A DNA stretch of 64,000 nucleotides, from the NCBI RefSeq assembly GCF_009299505.1, contig NZ_WBSM01000002.1, positions 301,233-365,232 of the forward strand, written 5' to 3'. The notes under the pieces are model-generated. The model had not been told where the DNA came from. It ran no database searches and saw only the letters and a program-made list of their open reading frames with translations. This document shows positions 25,008-36,100 of the stretch, one piece after another (the stretch's first letter is position 1; each line of letters opens with the position of its first letter). The stretch is from Bifidobacterium ramosum (GTDB lineage: Bacteria > Actinomycetota > Actinomycetes > Actinomycetales > Bifidobacteriaceae). A program made the translations under genes and the position numbers.

Positions 25008-27626
25008 TTATTCGGTTGTGAACGCGATCGTTGTCTTGACCTTGAGCGGCGCCTTGGACGGCGAGACGTGTATCGATCGTAATGACAGACGGGTGCGCAA
25101 ACGACGCAGCGGAGGTTGCCCGACAAGCATCCGCCGGCGCACGGCCATCACGTCGTTCCAGAACGATTCCGCATGGCGGTCCGGCAGTACTTCTCCCGAA
25201 AACGCCGCGTGATCGGTCCGAGCGGCCAACGTCTGCAGCAGATCGGCATCGATATGAAACGATCGTGCGATCCGCGATGCTTGTTCGCGATGGGTGCCGT
25301 TGAGCGCAACACCGCTCTGCGCGGACAGGACACGGAGTGCATGCCAGCCGGCGGTGATGCGCTGACGCACATCGCCGGTACGTCGCCATCGAGCTAAGGT
25401 CAACGCCTTGATCAGCAATACCAGCGCACTGATCGTGATGACCACCCATACCGGACTGCCAGCGACCGCTACGATGCGTGCCATCCGTCCGGCCACGGCC
25501 AGGGCTGATGATCCGTCATCCGATGACGATGCCTCGGCATCCTGACCGGTCACGGAAGAACCTCCCTGCAACCGCGTGTCATCCCGTGGCTGGTCGACGA
25601 GTGGTGCCGGCGGCTGACGAACGACCGGCGTGGATTGCTCCGACGCCGCCTGCTGTGCCGCATCGGGCTGTTTGGCGCGATCCGGCGTGGGATGAAACGC
25701 CACCCACCCATACTGTTCCAGCAGGATTTCCACCCACGCTTCGACGTCATTGCCCGTGAACGTCATTGGTTGTGATGCTGATGTAGATGCTGGTATATCG
25801 GTCCGAAATCCAAACACCACCCGGGACGCCATGCCGAGCTCACGTGCCATCAACGCCATGGCCGACGCGTACTGTTCGCTGTCGCCGACCATCATCGATG
25901 AGGACAACAATTCGTCGATACGATGACTGCCATGCCCAGGAGGCGATGGATATTCGCTCTCCGACCCTTGGGAAAACCAACCTCGATCCCGCAAAGCATC
26001 AGCCAGCGCCTGTGCCGCCGCGCCACCTGCCGGTACGCCTCCCGCGACGGTGGAGGCGAAGGCGGAGACGGACTTTGGCACTTCCTGCGCGACCGGTTGC
26101 GGCGTGTAGGCCGCCTTCGCATCGTTGATCTGTGCATCGGTGGGCGTCGCCGTCATCACACCATGCTGCGTATAGGACATCGCCGCGGGCACGCCCGACG
26201 GCAATATCGCGGTGCGATAGGACGCGTGATAGTACGCGGTCATGCCGGTTGCAGTGGCGGTATTGTCGGTATCGCTGGTACCGACCGTAGCGTCGTCCGT
26301 GATATCGAACGAGCGATCCGCCGGCGCCGCATGCCCGTCGGCAATGGATACGACGGTGCAATGCGGACCGGCTGCGCTGTCCGGCGTGCCGATCAACGGC
26401 AGCCAGATGCCCGACCACCGTTCGCCGATGGTCAAGGTCGCGGACCATGCTGCATCCGTTTCGTCGGATGCCTTGCCGTTGTGCCGGTTGCCGACATCGC
26501 ATGCGCCGAACGCCGCCGGCGCGGATGCCGCAATGGACCATGGACGATACCGTTGCACGGTGGACGCGGTATTGCCGGTGGATGCGGCCCCGGCAGCGGA
26601 TGCGGCATCGCCGTCGGAGATGGACCATATATTGCCGTCGAATGCATCCATGACGGCGATCCGTATGTGCGCCCCTGACGGCATGTGATCCACGGTCAGC
26701 AATACGTCGTCCCGATATCGTTTGACGTACGCGCGCATGCCGCTCAACGGACTGGTTCGTTCAACCACGCTGACCGGCGGCACATGACGGTCACGAAGTA
26801 CCAATCGGTGTGGCGTCGTCATCAGGGCACCGGACGTCGCGAGACCGACCGCGACGACTATCACGACACTGGCGGCAAGTGGTCGGCGTCTGACGATGTC
26901 GTATCGATGGATCGTCTGCCGGGACAGCCAGATGACGGCGATGAGCGCATACGCCACACCTGTGGCGATACGCCGTGTGGATGATGCCGTGCCAAGCAAA
27001 GCGCATACGATGAGTACTGCAAGAGGAACGATGATCCCGAACGGCATAAGGATCCGATGTCTTGCACAGGCCAGTGTTCCGGCAAGGAATGAACCCCACA
27101 AACAGATCATCCACACCGCCATCAGGGAGCCGGATGCGACATCGACCGGAGGCGTGGTCGCGATCAGATACGCAAAGGCATTGCACATGGCCCGCCATCC
27201 CGACCGCACCGTATCCCAAGTCGGCAGCACATGGACGATCGTGGTGTCATTACAGGCGATGACCGGACCGACCAGACATTGGCAGAGCATCAGCAGTATG
27301 ACCTGCCATATATGACGTATGCCGCCGTTGTGCCCGACGTGGGCGATCGTAATGCCGCATGCCGTCGCCGGCACGGCACCCAACGCCCATATCGGGACGG
27401 TGCCATACACGTCGATCAGACCGGAAGACCCCACCAACGTCAACAGTGCCATGCCTATCAAGGACGGCATCGTGCCGTTGTCGTTTCGGCGTATGGCATG
27501 CTGCTGCCGTCCACCCGTACGGTGGGGCCGATACACCGCGGCGATCGGACGATGGACGTCATGGTCCCATCCATTGTCGTTGTGCAAGGTGGCGGCAGGC
27601 CGATTGGAAGAATGAGTCATCGCCAT
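25008..27626 (-). CDS. Transglutaminase-like membrane protein (PFNA cluster tgm)
   Basis: Last gene of the kinase/FN3/MoxR/DUF58/Tgm operon. The 872-aa protein has about seven N-terminal membrane helices (to residue about 270), an extracytoplasmic region with a transglutaminase-core fold, and a final helix (VWVVITISALVLLIKALTLA) before a cytoplasmic tail. The core reads MVGDSEQYASAMALMAREL, then NDVEAWVEILLEQYGWVAFH. At the three triad positions Ser replaces Cys, Glu replaces His (HAW to EAW), and His replaces Asp (FDPTP to FHPTP). It is therefore probably a non-catalytic member, as related actinobacterial proteins often seem to be. The 8-base ribosome binding site GGAGGTGA fixes ATG 27626, and the gene overlaps the DUF58 gene by 10 bp. 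Confidence 0.85.
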   Translation of the reverse strand: MAMTHSSNRPAATLHNDNGWDHDVHRPIAAVYRPHRTGGRQQHAIRRNDNGTMPSLIGMALLTLVGSSGLIDVYGTVPIWALGAVPATACGITIAHVGHNGGIRHIWQVILLMLCQCLVGPVIACNDTTIVHVLPTWDTVRSGWRAMCNAFAYLIATTPPVDVASGSLMAVWMICLWGSFLAGTLACARHRILMPFGIIVPLAVLIVCALLGTASSTRRIATGVAYALIAVIWLSRQTIHRYDIVRRRPLAASVVIVVAVGLATSGALMTTPHRLVLRDRHVPPVSVVERTSPLSGMRAYVKRYRDDVLLTVDHMPSGAHIRIAVMDAFDGNIWSISDGDAASAAGAASTGNTASTVQRYRPWSIAASAPAAFGACDVGNRHNGKASDETDAAWSATLTIGERWSGIWLPLIGTPDSAAGPHCTVVSIADGHAAPADRSFDITDDATVGTSDTDNTATATGMTAYYHASYRTAILPSGVPAAMSYTQHGVMTATPTDAQINDAKAAYTPQPVAQEVPKSVSAFASTVAGGVPAGGAAAQALADALRDRGWFSQGSESEYPSPPGHGSHRIDELLSSSMMVGDSEQYASAMALMARELGMASRVVFGFRTDIPASTSASQPMTFTGNDVEAWVEILLEQYGWVAFHPTPDRAKQPDAAQQAASEQSTPVVRQPPAPLVDQPRDDTRLQGGSSVTGQDAEASSSDDGSSALAVAGRMARIVAVAGSPVWVVITISALVLLIKALTLARWRRTGDVRQRITAGWHALRVLSAQSGVALNGTHREQASRIARSFHIDADLLQTLAARTDHAAFSGEVLPDRHAESFWNDVMAVRRRMLVGQPPLRRLRTRLSLRSIHVSPSKAPLKVKTTIAFTTE

Positions 27627-28849
27627 GAGATCACCTCCCACACCAACGGCAGATCATCAAGAGCGCCCATCGTGACCGACACCATGCGTCCGATCCTGCG
27701 CACGTTCCAAGCCGCACCATCCTCCACCCGTATCGCGATGAGAACGCCATCATGGGCGGTCGACTGCGTCAGCGGAGACGCTCCTGCAATATCCCACGCC
27801 GATCCCACTATGAAGATACGGCATGAACACTGCACTCGAGACAATGCATGAATCGCGTACGACATGCCGTCACCGGACGGAGCCAACGGTTCGATGGCAC
27901 TGCAGGCGTTCAGCAGAGCCGTCGTATGCGGGGCATCGATACGTCGGTCGCCCGCATAGGCGACCAGTGATTGCCGAATGCGCAGACAGTGCGCGCCGAT
28001 CGACGCATAGCACGATATCGCCAGTTCGAACTCTTGGCGCCCGGCATACCCTTGCGGATCAAGGTCGATCGCCAGCCCGGTATGCATATGCCGAACCGCC
28101 TCATATTGCCGGATCATCAAGGTGCCGGTCCTGGACGAACTGGGCCAATGCACCTGGCGCAGATCATCGCCCGGCACGTAATCACGCAACCCGTGGAAAT
28201 CAAAATCGTCATCGGCCATGGTGCCGTCCGCCACACCCTCGGTACCGTATGATGCGCCGCATCGTCGCGATCGCAACGGCACGACAGACGGATGAACGTA
28301 TACGGGTTGCGGTTCGGCCAATACATGTTCGTGCGTGCAGAATCCCAGCGGGTCTCCGGTGCCGATCATGACCGGCCCGATCATCAACACGGTCCGCGCC
28401 GATGCGACGCAGGACAGTGCGAAAGTCGCGGCACCACCGGCCTGCATCGACGGTAGGGTCAGGGCTTCCCGCGAATCGTCGATCATGATCGCGCATGTGG
28501 TCCCGCCGATGGTCGACCGTCCACGAGGGGAGACCGTGACCGTGATGTCGATGCGCTCGCCGATATTCGCCTGACGACGCGAGATCGCCACGGATGCCGT
28601 GCCCCGTGGGCGGCTCCGTGAGCAGACCATCGCCATGATCGCCACAGCCAGCGCGCATATGCCACTCGAAAGCGTTTCCCGCCAACCGGTGATCGGATAG
28701 CATGCGGTGCCAGCCAGTCCAATGCATGCCAGCAGCCATCCTGCCGGTCGCATGCCGTCAACGATGTCCGCGGCAAGACGGGCCGCGGACATGCGAGCTC
28801 GAACAATGCCGGAACATGGTCGTGGTCTTGGCATCGGCCCTGTTGCCAT
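27617..28849 (-). CDS. DUF58 / von Willebrand-like protein (PFNA cluster)
   Basis: Partner of MoxR ATPases, 410 aa. Two adjacent N-terminal membrane helices (WLLACIGLAGTACYPITGW and a following Ala/Leu/Met helix) anchor it. A beta-rich domain then leads to the family signature YVPGDDLRQVHWPSSSRTG and the downstream IRQYEA. The C-terminal part would be the VWA-like fold. AAGGAG five bases upstream supports ATG 28849 over two earlier in-frame ATGs. The gap to the MoxR gene is only about 65 bp. In other bacteria MoxR-DUF58-transglutaminase trios are thought to assemble or mature envelope complexes; that role is an inference here. Confidence 0.88.
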   Translation of the reverse strand: MATGPMPRPRPCSGIVRARMSAARLAADIVDGMRPAGWLLACIGLAGTACYPITGWRETLSSGICALAVAIMAMVCSRSRPRGTASVAISRRQANIGERIDITVTVSPRGRSTIGGTTCAIMIDDSREALTLPSMQAGGAATFALSCVASARTVLMIGPVMIGTGDPLGFCTHEHVLAEPQPVYVHPSVVPLRSRRCGASYGTEGVADGTMADDDFDFHGLRDYVPGDDLRQVHWPSSSRTGTLMIRQYEAVRHMHTGLAIDLDPQGYAGRQEFELAISCYASIGAHCLRIRQSLVAYAGDRRIDAPHTTALLNACSAIEPLAPSGDGMSYAIHALSRVQCSCRIFIVGSAWDIAGASPLTQSTAHDGVLIAIRVEDGAAWNVRRIGRMVSVTMGALDDLPLVWEVISWR

Positions 28850-28913
28850 GATTACTCCTTTCTGCATCATACGGTTAACGGTTGCGGCTGGCAGATGACG
28901 ATGTGTCGGGTTG

Positions 28914-30116
28914 TTAGGGACCCAGTGTGGGCGGCGGTACGTCCTCCACGATCCGTTCGATGACGCGAAGGCCGGTCATGCCGCGGAACGAGGCTTCGGA
29001 CGTGAGCACGATGCGATGGGCCAACGTCGCCGGTGACAGCGTTTTGACATCGTCGGGCACCACATACGAACGCCCTTCCGCGGCGGCCCACACCTGCGCG
29101 CACCGGGCCAGTGCAAGCGCTCCACGCATCGATGCCCCGAACGCCACGGCATCATCGACCCGCGTCGCCTCGACGATGCGCATGACGTATTCGGCGACCA
29201 TGTCATCCATACGTATGTGCGCAGCGACGCCACGCAAAGACAATATGTCGTCGCCGTGGCATACCGGCCGTACCGCATCGGACCGGCATGCGGTTCCGGG
29301 ATGTTTGAGTATGGCGAGACCGGCCTGACGTCCCGGGTGACCGATCGAAGTCGCGATGATAAACCGGTCCAGCTGTGCTTCGGGCAGCCGATAGGTGCCG
29401 GTCTGTTCGATCGGGTTCTGCGTGGCGATCACCATGAACGGTTTCGGCACCTCATAAGTGACGCCGGCCGCGGTGACGGTACCTTCTTCCATGACCTCCA
29501 GCAATGCCGACTGGGTTTTCGGGGACGCCCTGTTGATTTCGTCCGCCAGCACGATGGAGGAGAACACCGGCCCCTGACGGAACGAGAACGTACCCTGATG
29601 TTGGTCGTATACGGTCGTGCCCGTCACATCGGACGGCAGCAGATCGGGGGTGAACTGGATGCGGCGGCATGGCGCGTGCACCGACCTGGCCAGGCTCCGG
29701 GCCAGTTGCGTCTTGCCGGTGCCGGGAACGTCTTCGATCAGCAAATGGCCACCGGCGATGAGCGCGGTGACGCACAGACGGATCGCCATCGTCTTGTCCA
29801 ACACCGCATTGGCGATGTTCGTCGTCAATGCGGCGAACGACCGTTGGAACCAGCTGATGTCGTTATCCGGCGGTGGCGTTGAGACCGATGAGAGCGTGAT
29901 GACGGAATCATCGTCTTCGAGTTGCGGCAACGGCGACTCGGCCGGCGCCGACATCGGCGTATACGCCGGCGTCAGCGTGGCGTCCGATGTCTGCCGGATC
30001 GACATGAAACGACGATCTGACGGTATTCTGGTCGCATCATCGAACGGATGCGCGGCATCCGGCAGACGAGTCGCATCATCACTGCCGTATTGGTCGTGGC
30101 GCAGGGTGGTGGTCAT
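28914..30116 (-). CDS. MoxR-family AAA+ ATPase (PFNA cluster aaa-atp)
   Basis: Chaperone-like ATPase of 400 aa. An N-terminal extension of about 100 aa, low in complexity and rich in Asp/Ser/Pro, precedes the ATPase core. That core has Walker A EDVPGTGKTQLARSLA, Walker B VLADEINRASPKTQSALLEVM and the sensor-1 region ATQNPIEQTGTYRLPEAQLD. The C-terminal lid ends in a short proline-rich tail. ATG 30116 overlaps the stop of the FN3 gene by ATGA and has AAGGAG five bases upstream, which rules out the longer frame starting at 30218. It probably acts on the DUF58 protein encoded next. Confidence 0.93.
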   Translation of the reverse strand: MTTTLRHDQYGSDDATRLPDAAHPFDDATRIPSDRRFMSIRQTSDATLTPAYTPMSAPAESPLPQLEDDDSVITLSSVSTPPPDNDISWFQRSFAALTTNIANAVLDKTMAIRLCVTALIAGGHLLIEDVPGTGKTQLARSLARSVHAPCRRIQFTPDLLPSDVTGTTVYDQHQGTFSFRQGPVFSSIVLADEINRASPKTQSALLEVMEEGTVTAAGVTYEVPKPFMVIATQNPIEQTGTYRLPEAQLDRFIIATSIGHPGRQAGLAILKHPGTACRSDAVRPVCHGDDILSLRGVAAHIRMDDMVAEYVMRIVEATRVDDAVAFGASMRGALALARCAQVWAAAEGRSYVVPDDVKTLSPATLAHRIVLTSEASFRGMTGLRVIERIVEDVPPPTLGP

Positions 30117-33100
30117 GATCGCTCCTTGCTGGTTGCCTCGCCAGTCATCTGCTGGCTGATCGACTGGATGACGGTTCTGCTGAAGGAAAGGGTGTGCATG
30201 GGGAACGGGCTGACCCAACCATTGGCATGCAAGGCGAGGGGAACGGCAGGTTCGATGCGTATGCCGTCGATCGTCCCGCCGTCCATACTGCGATCCAATG
30301 CCGGTTCGCCCGCGGTGGAGGCGACCATGACGGACCAGGTGTAGGACTGTGCTCGACTGCAGTGCGAGGTATCAAGTTTGGCGTTGCCGCCGCTCCAAGG
30401 CAGCATGCATGAGATGCCGGCATCCGGCGTGATGACGAGCATGGCCTCGGCGGCACGCCCCCACGTATCGATGGTGCCGCCGATGACATCGATGATGTCG
30501 GGATCGTCGACGCTCCAGGAGACGGATTGCGGCAACTCGATATGGGCGGGAACCTGATAGGTATACGGTTCGCCGGTTCCCGAAACCTTTGGCCCGTCGT
30601 GGCCGTTCAGCGTCTGACGCACCGAGAGCCCACTGAAGGTCTGCCAAGGCTCCAAGGTGAATACGGCGTGCGGCTCGGTGACGGTTCGTACGACGCCGTT
30701 GCCGGTCTCCACGATGAAGGCGTCGACCATGCCCGACGCCTCCCACACGGCTTCGCAGACCTGTTCCGCACAGGTATACCGCACATCGGACGGCTGACCG
30801 ATCGTGTAGCCGGGCGTACTCGCGTTGCTGACGATGGTGACGGGCTGTGCGCCGTCACGTTGCGGATGAACCGCGATGGTGACGGTCATGGGGATACGCA
30901 GCTGACCTTTCGCTGCGGTGAACGTATGCTCGGTCGTGTCGCAGGTGAGCTGTCCGACGGTGCCACCGGAGAGCGATACACGTGCACAGCCGGCGTTACG
31001 CATGTCGCCGAGGAGGATGGCCAGCCGCATGCCGCCGTGATCGTCGATATTGGACAACGATGCTTCCGACATGGCGGGATCGCCCCACGGCCGCACCGGC
31101 TGGCTGGTCTGGCTGGTCTCCCCGAAGCCGACGTGATTGCCGGCGGCGACCGTCGCCGAAACCGTCATCCCATCGGTGATGGCCGTATCGGGAATCTCGA
31201 ATTCGGCATAGGGCTCTGTAACGGTCACGGTACTGCGATAGCTGCCGGTGGAGCTGGACAACGTCACAAGGTACCGATCGGGGGCGGTGCCGGAAGAGGT
31301 CGGCTGACGCCAGCGCACCACAGCGGAACGGTACCCGGGCGTAACCGTCACGGATGTCGGCGACGGCGGCGCAATATCCGGTCTGGCCGTGACCTCTGCA
31401 GACGGTTCCGACCATCCGACCTCGTTGCGCGCCCGCACCGTGAAGGTATAGGTCGTGCCGTTGCGCAGTCCCTCAATACGGCAACTGGTCATAACGCCGC
31501 AGGAGCGGGTGCCGTCGTTCCAGGCCACCAGATATTCGAGGATCGGCTTGCCGTTGGCGGCTCCGGCGATCCACTCCAATCGGACCATGCCGTCGGACGG
31601 GGTGCCGGATACGGGGGACAGCAATGGCGGTGCAGGGCGATCGGCTACGGAGATGACGATCGTGGCGCTCACCTGCCGTTCCGCAGCCGCAGTGCCGTCG
31701 CGTACGGTGACGGTGATACGGCTCGTGAACGCTCCGGTATCCGATGATGCCGAGATCGTCAATGGGCCGGTGCCGGCACAACCGGAGACCGTCAGCTTGG
31801 ACACGGCGGCATCGGAGCAGCCGACGATGGAGAGAGGAACGTCAGGGAACGGGTTGTAGGCGTCGGCCAGCACGTCTACACGTTCCGATGCGCCGGCTCG
31901 CATCGTCAGCGTCCGATCCTGCAACCGCGACAGTGGACGCCCGGATGCGACCACTCGTACGGTGACGCCGGCGGCGAGACTACCGTGCCCGTATCGGATG
32001 ACGATGGGGATGCTCATCGTTGTGCCGGGGATCGCCGTCGCGGCCGCGGCTACGGTCAGCCGGCCGGAATCCGACAATGACGCCGTGACCGGATGCGTGG
32101 ATGACGTCTCCTGCAATGCGTAGCCGTAGTGATGCGTCCCGGTGCGTGTGACGGATGCGGATCGGGTGAACGAGGCAAGGTCAATGGTCGTCGGAGTTTC
32201 TCCGGCCGCCACCTCGATCGTCGGTGACACGAATATGGGGGAGGATGCCGTGCCGCCGACGATGGTGATCGGCAACGTGATAACCGCCGTATTGATGATA
32301 TGGGTGTCTTGGCCTTGCCGTTGCCCGTCAATGGCGGTGAACGTGACCGACGCCGGACCGTCATAGTCGCCGGCTGCGGCAAAGATCAGGGAACGGGCGT
32401 CGTTGTCGACCGCGACATCGGCTGCTTTCGTGGCATGCACTGATTCCGGTTCGGCGTACACAGTCTTTCCCGCACCCACACGCACATGATCGGCAAGTTC
32501 GATGATGATCGTCTCTCCGGCGTTTACGGTCAGAGGTGGCGCTTTCGGCCGAGGTATCGGCGGGAACACACCGTAGGCGGGCACGTGGATGAACGCGATG
32601 GACGTCAGACCGTGGGTAACGTTCGTCACCGTATAAGGGATGGATCTGGCCGTGTCGGTGAGTTCCACGCGAATCACGGTCGGCTGCCCGTCCACCATGT
32701 AGGCGTCGGATGCCGACGGATCGACACCGATCGCAAGCTCATCCATGGTACCGGCCGGATTCGTGATCCATGCGGACACATCCACGTCGACGGATCGCTT
32801 GTCGATGGTGGACGTTGCGGGAACCCGATAATCATGGGCCTCCGGTGGATTGATCGGCGCATCCGGATCGACGGTCACGGTCAGCGTCGCGGTGTCGGAT
32901 AGCCCCGTCTCGTCGCGCACGGTGTACGTGACATAAGCGACGCATCGTTCGCGCGGGGCGATCAGTATGATCATGCCCTCCGACACGAAGGCGTCGTCAA
33001 TCCACTGCGTTTCAAGTTCGTGGTCCAGAGACAACGCAGCATCATCATCGGCGATGTCGTTCTGCACGACCGGTACGGCTGCCGTCGTTCCCGGGCGCAG

Positions 33101-36100
33101 CGTGATATGGTCGTCCCGGGCCCATACGCCGGAAGCGGTTCGGTCATGTACGATGCCGACACGAACGGTGGCCTGCGCGCGTTGCCCGGTCCAATCCTCA
33201 ACGGCATAGGTGAAGGTGTCGGTGCCGGATGGATCGGCATATGCCTCATACACCATATGATCGGCCCCCACCGCGGTGATGCGCCCCAACGTGGGAGCCG
33301 TGCCGCCCAATCCAAGCAGGGTGACGTCATCGCCATCCGGGTCGATACCGGAGAGCGGTATGGGGATACGCGTCGTGCGTCCCGCTGCCACCTGCGCCTG
33401 CACGTCGCGTGGCGTCGGAGCTGTTTTGGACGTCGCATCGCTTTCGTGCACCGTCACGGCAATCGTCCCGGAACTCGCATTGCCAAGATCGTCCGTGACC
33501 GTATACCTCGCGTGAAAGGTGCCTGTCTCGGTACCCGCCTGATAACGGATCGTGGTGCCGGAGACGAACAACAGGCCACGGAACGCATCGTCCCGATGAC
33601 CGGACACGTCGGTCAGGGTGATGACCGAGATATCGGGATGGGTGACATGGTCGAGCACATCCGACGATACGATGCCGCCGGTGCGCACACTCATGGTGAT
33701 GTCTCCGGCCACCGGCGCGGCCTGCGACGACATTGCCGGAGGGAGCACCGTGATCGTTCCGGTCGAGGATCCCGCGGCATTCTCGACCGTATATCTGATC
33801 GCCTGTGGTCGTACGGGTGCCGTACGTGCCATGACATGGATCCGTCGATGGGATTCCACATGGATATCAATGCCGCTGTCGGAATCGACGGACGCTGAGG
33901 TGACGCCCATTATGCCTCCGGTCGGATCCATGTCATTGTGCAGCGGTTCGACGATCGCCGTTCCGTCGCCATTGAATATCGCCGTATCGTTGACGGCGAT
34001 CGGCGCAGCGGCTTCACCGGATGCCGGCGTCACTTCGATACGAGCCAGACCGATGCCGGGCACCTCGTTCTGCATGATCGTGAACGGCACGTAATAGGTC
34101 CCCGGTGCCGCAGCCATGAAGGAGAAGGACATGGCATCGGCCCTCATGGCCACGGTCGCATGTTCGGGAGCGTCCACTGCGGCAAGCTGTGCCGGCTGCG
34201 CCGACGTGCCATGCACATACGGTCGCAGGCTGATGTCGACACGCGTCTGCGGCATCGTCTGCACGCTGACCGCATCGATGACGGCGGCAAGCGTTCGTGC
34301 CGGGCGGATCGAAAAATACGTGATGCCGGTTACTGTGAGATCGCCGTCCGATACCGTGAGCTCCACGCCGACGCGACCGGCCGTCATCGCCCCCGCTTGA
34401 AAGGTCAGTCGTCCGTCGGCGCGTGAGGACACAGCCACCGTTTCGGCGTCCTGCGGCGTGGCGGACAGAAGCATCAATGCATCGCCATCCGGATCGACGA
34501 ACCCCGCCAACGCGTTCGTCACATACGATGTCCCCTGTTCGACCTCGTGCTCGATGGGATCGCCAAGCTGCATCGGGGCCGTGTTGACATCGCCATCATG
34601 CAACGTGACCGTGATGGAGGCTGAGGCCGTCTGCCCCCGTCCATCGCTGATGTCGTAGGTCGCAGTCACCGTGCCCGTCCGGGCGTTCGTGGCGTCCAGT
34701 TGCAGATACCGAGCACCATGCACCGGCGTCAGGGACACGTTTGCGCCGTTCGGCGCGCTGACCCGTGTGATGCGCAATACTGCGCAGTCGGTCTGTCTGT
34801 CGTTGCGCAGCACATCGAGAACGCTTGTCTTGCCGGCGCGTGCGCCGAACGCATCGTCTTCGGCCTCGACGGTTCCCGACCCCTCACTGCATGTCTTCGT
34901 GAAAGAGCGGCGGGTGCTGGTCGAAGTTTGAGCCGCATTGGCTTGGTTTGCGGTCGATGTCTCCGATCGATTCCATGACAGTGCGACCGTCGTGCCGGAT
35001 TCGTCAGCGGTGTTCCACACGGTACCGGTGGCTATATCGTTCAGCACCACAAGACGATGATTGACTCGAAACACCAAATCCGATGTGGCGTGCACGGACC
35101 GAAGCGTACGCAAAACGCTCGTTTTGCCATGTCCATCATCGCCCTGCGCCGAACAGATGCGCAGATAGTTTTCGGATCGCTTCGCCCATGCTGCATGCAC
35201 ACAACCGCCGGACGCCACGGGGCGCGCCGCAGCGCTGGCCGGCCAGCCGCCTGTCTGATGCTGATCGCCGACGGCCGAGCCGGTACTGGATGAATCGTTG
35301 TTCCGCGATACCGATCCGAATGCGACGACGGTCTGCGCGCCGCGCAGCAGCCGCACCGCATACAGTCCCGACCTGCCGGCAACAGTGACCCACCCTGATT
35401 GCACGCCTTCGGCATCGACCGATTGCAACTGCAAATGCTCGTCGCCCTCGACTTCCGCAGCACCGTGCCTCCAACGAATCGTGGTGCCGGCAAGCACGAC
35501 CGGTTCCCCGTCGACCACCGTAAAATCGTCGACCTCCAGACGTTCATCATCACTGAGCGATCCCACCTCGATGGAATCACTTGTCTCCGCGCCCCGAATC
35601 AGTCGAATCACCATGCCATCCTGCGGACGATACCCATATACGGCACCGTCATGGGTGACCGCGACACGGCCTCCCGCCCCGAGCCGCAGTGCAGGCGTGC
35701 TCCTGAGCGGTGACACCGCCTCGAGATCATCACTCCTGCCAGCCCAAACCCGTCCCTGATCATCCATCAACGCCACCGTGCCGCCACCCGTCATGACGGT
35801 GGTTCCGGAGGCGATGCTCACACGGACGTCAAGGGCGGCGGTGGAGGCACGAATGCCGGTCAACTGCTGGTGATCGATCAGCAAGGTGTCGGTCCCGTGC
35901 TGCACGACATCGAATCCGGTCGACGAAGCGTGCACCATGGCGTCAGGTTCTCCGGCACGTACATGAAGCCGGGCTGCTTGACGATCGTTCGCCGAAGTCA
36001 CCCACACCGTGCCGTCATCGAACTGCAGCCGCGGCTGCACCACCGAGCCGTAGGCCCATGAGCCGGCGATGATGATCAATGCCGCTGCCGCCGTGCAGCA

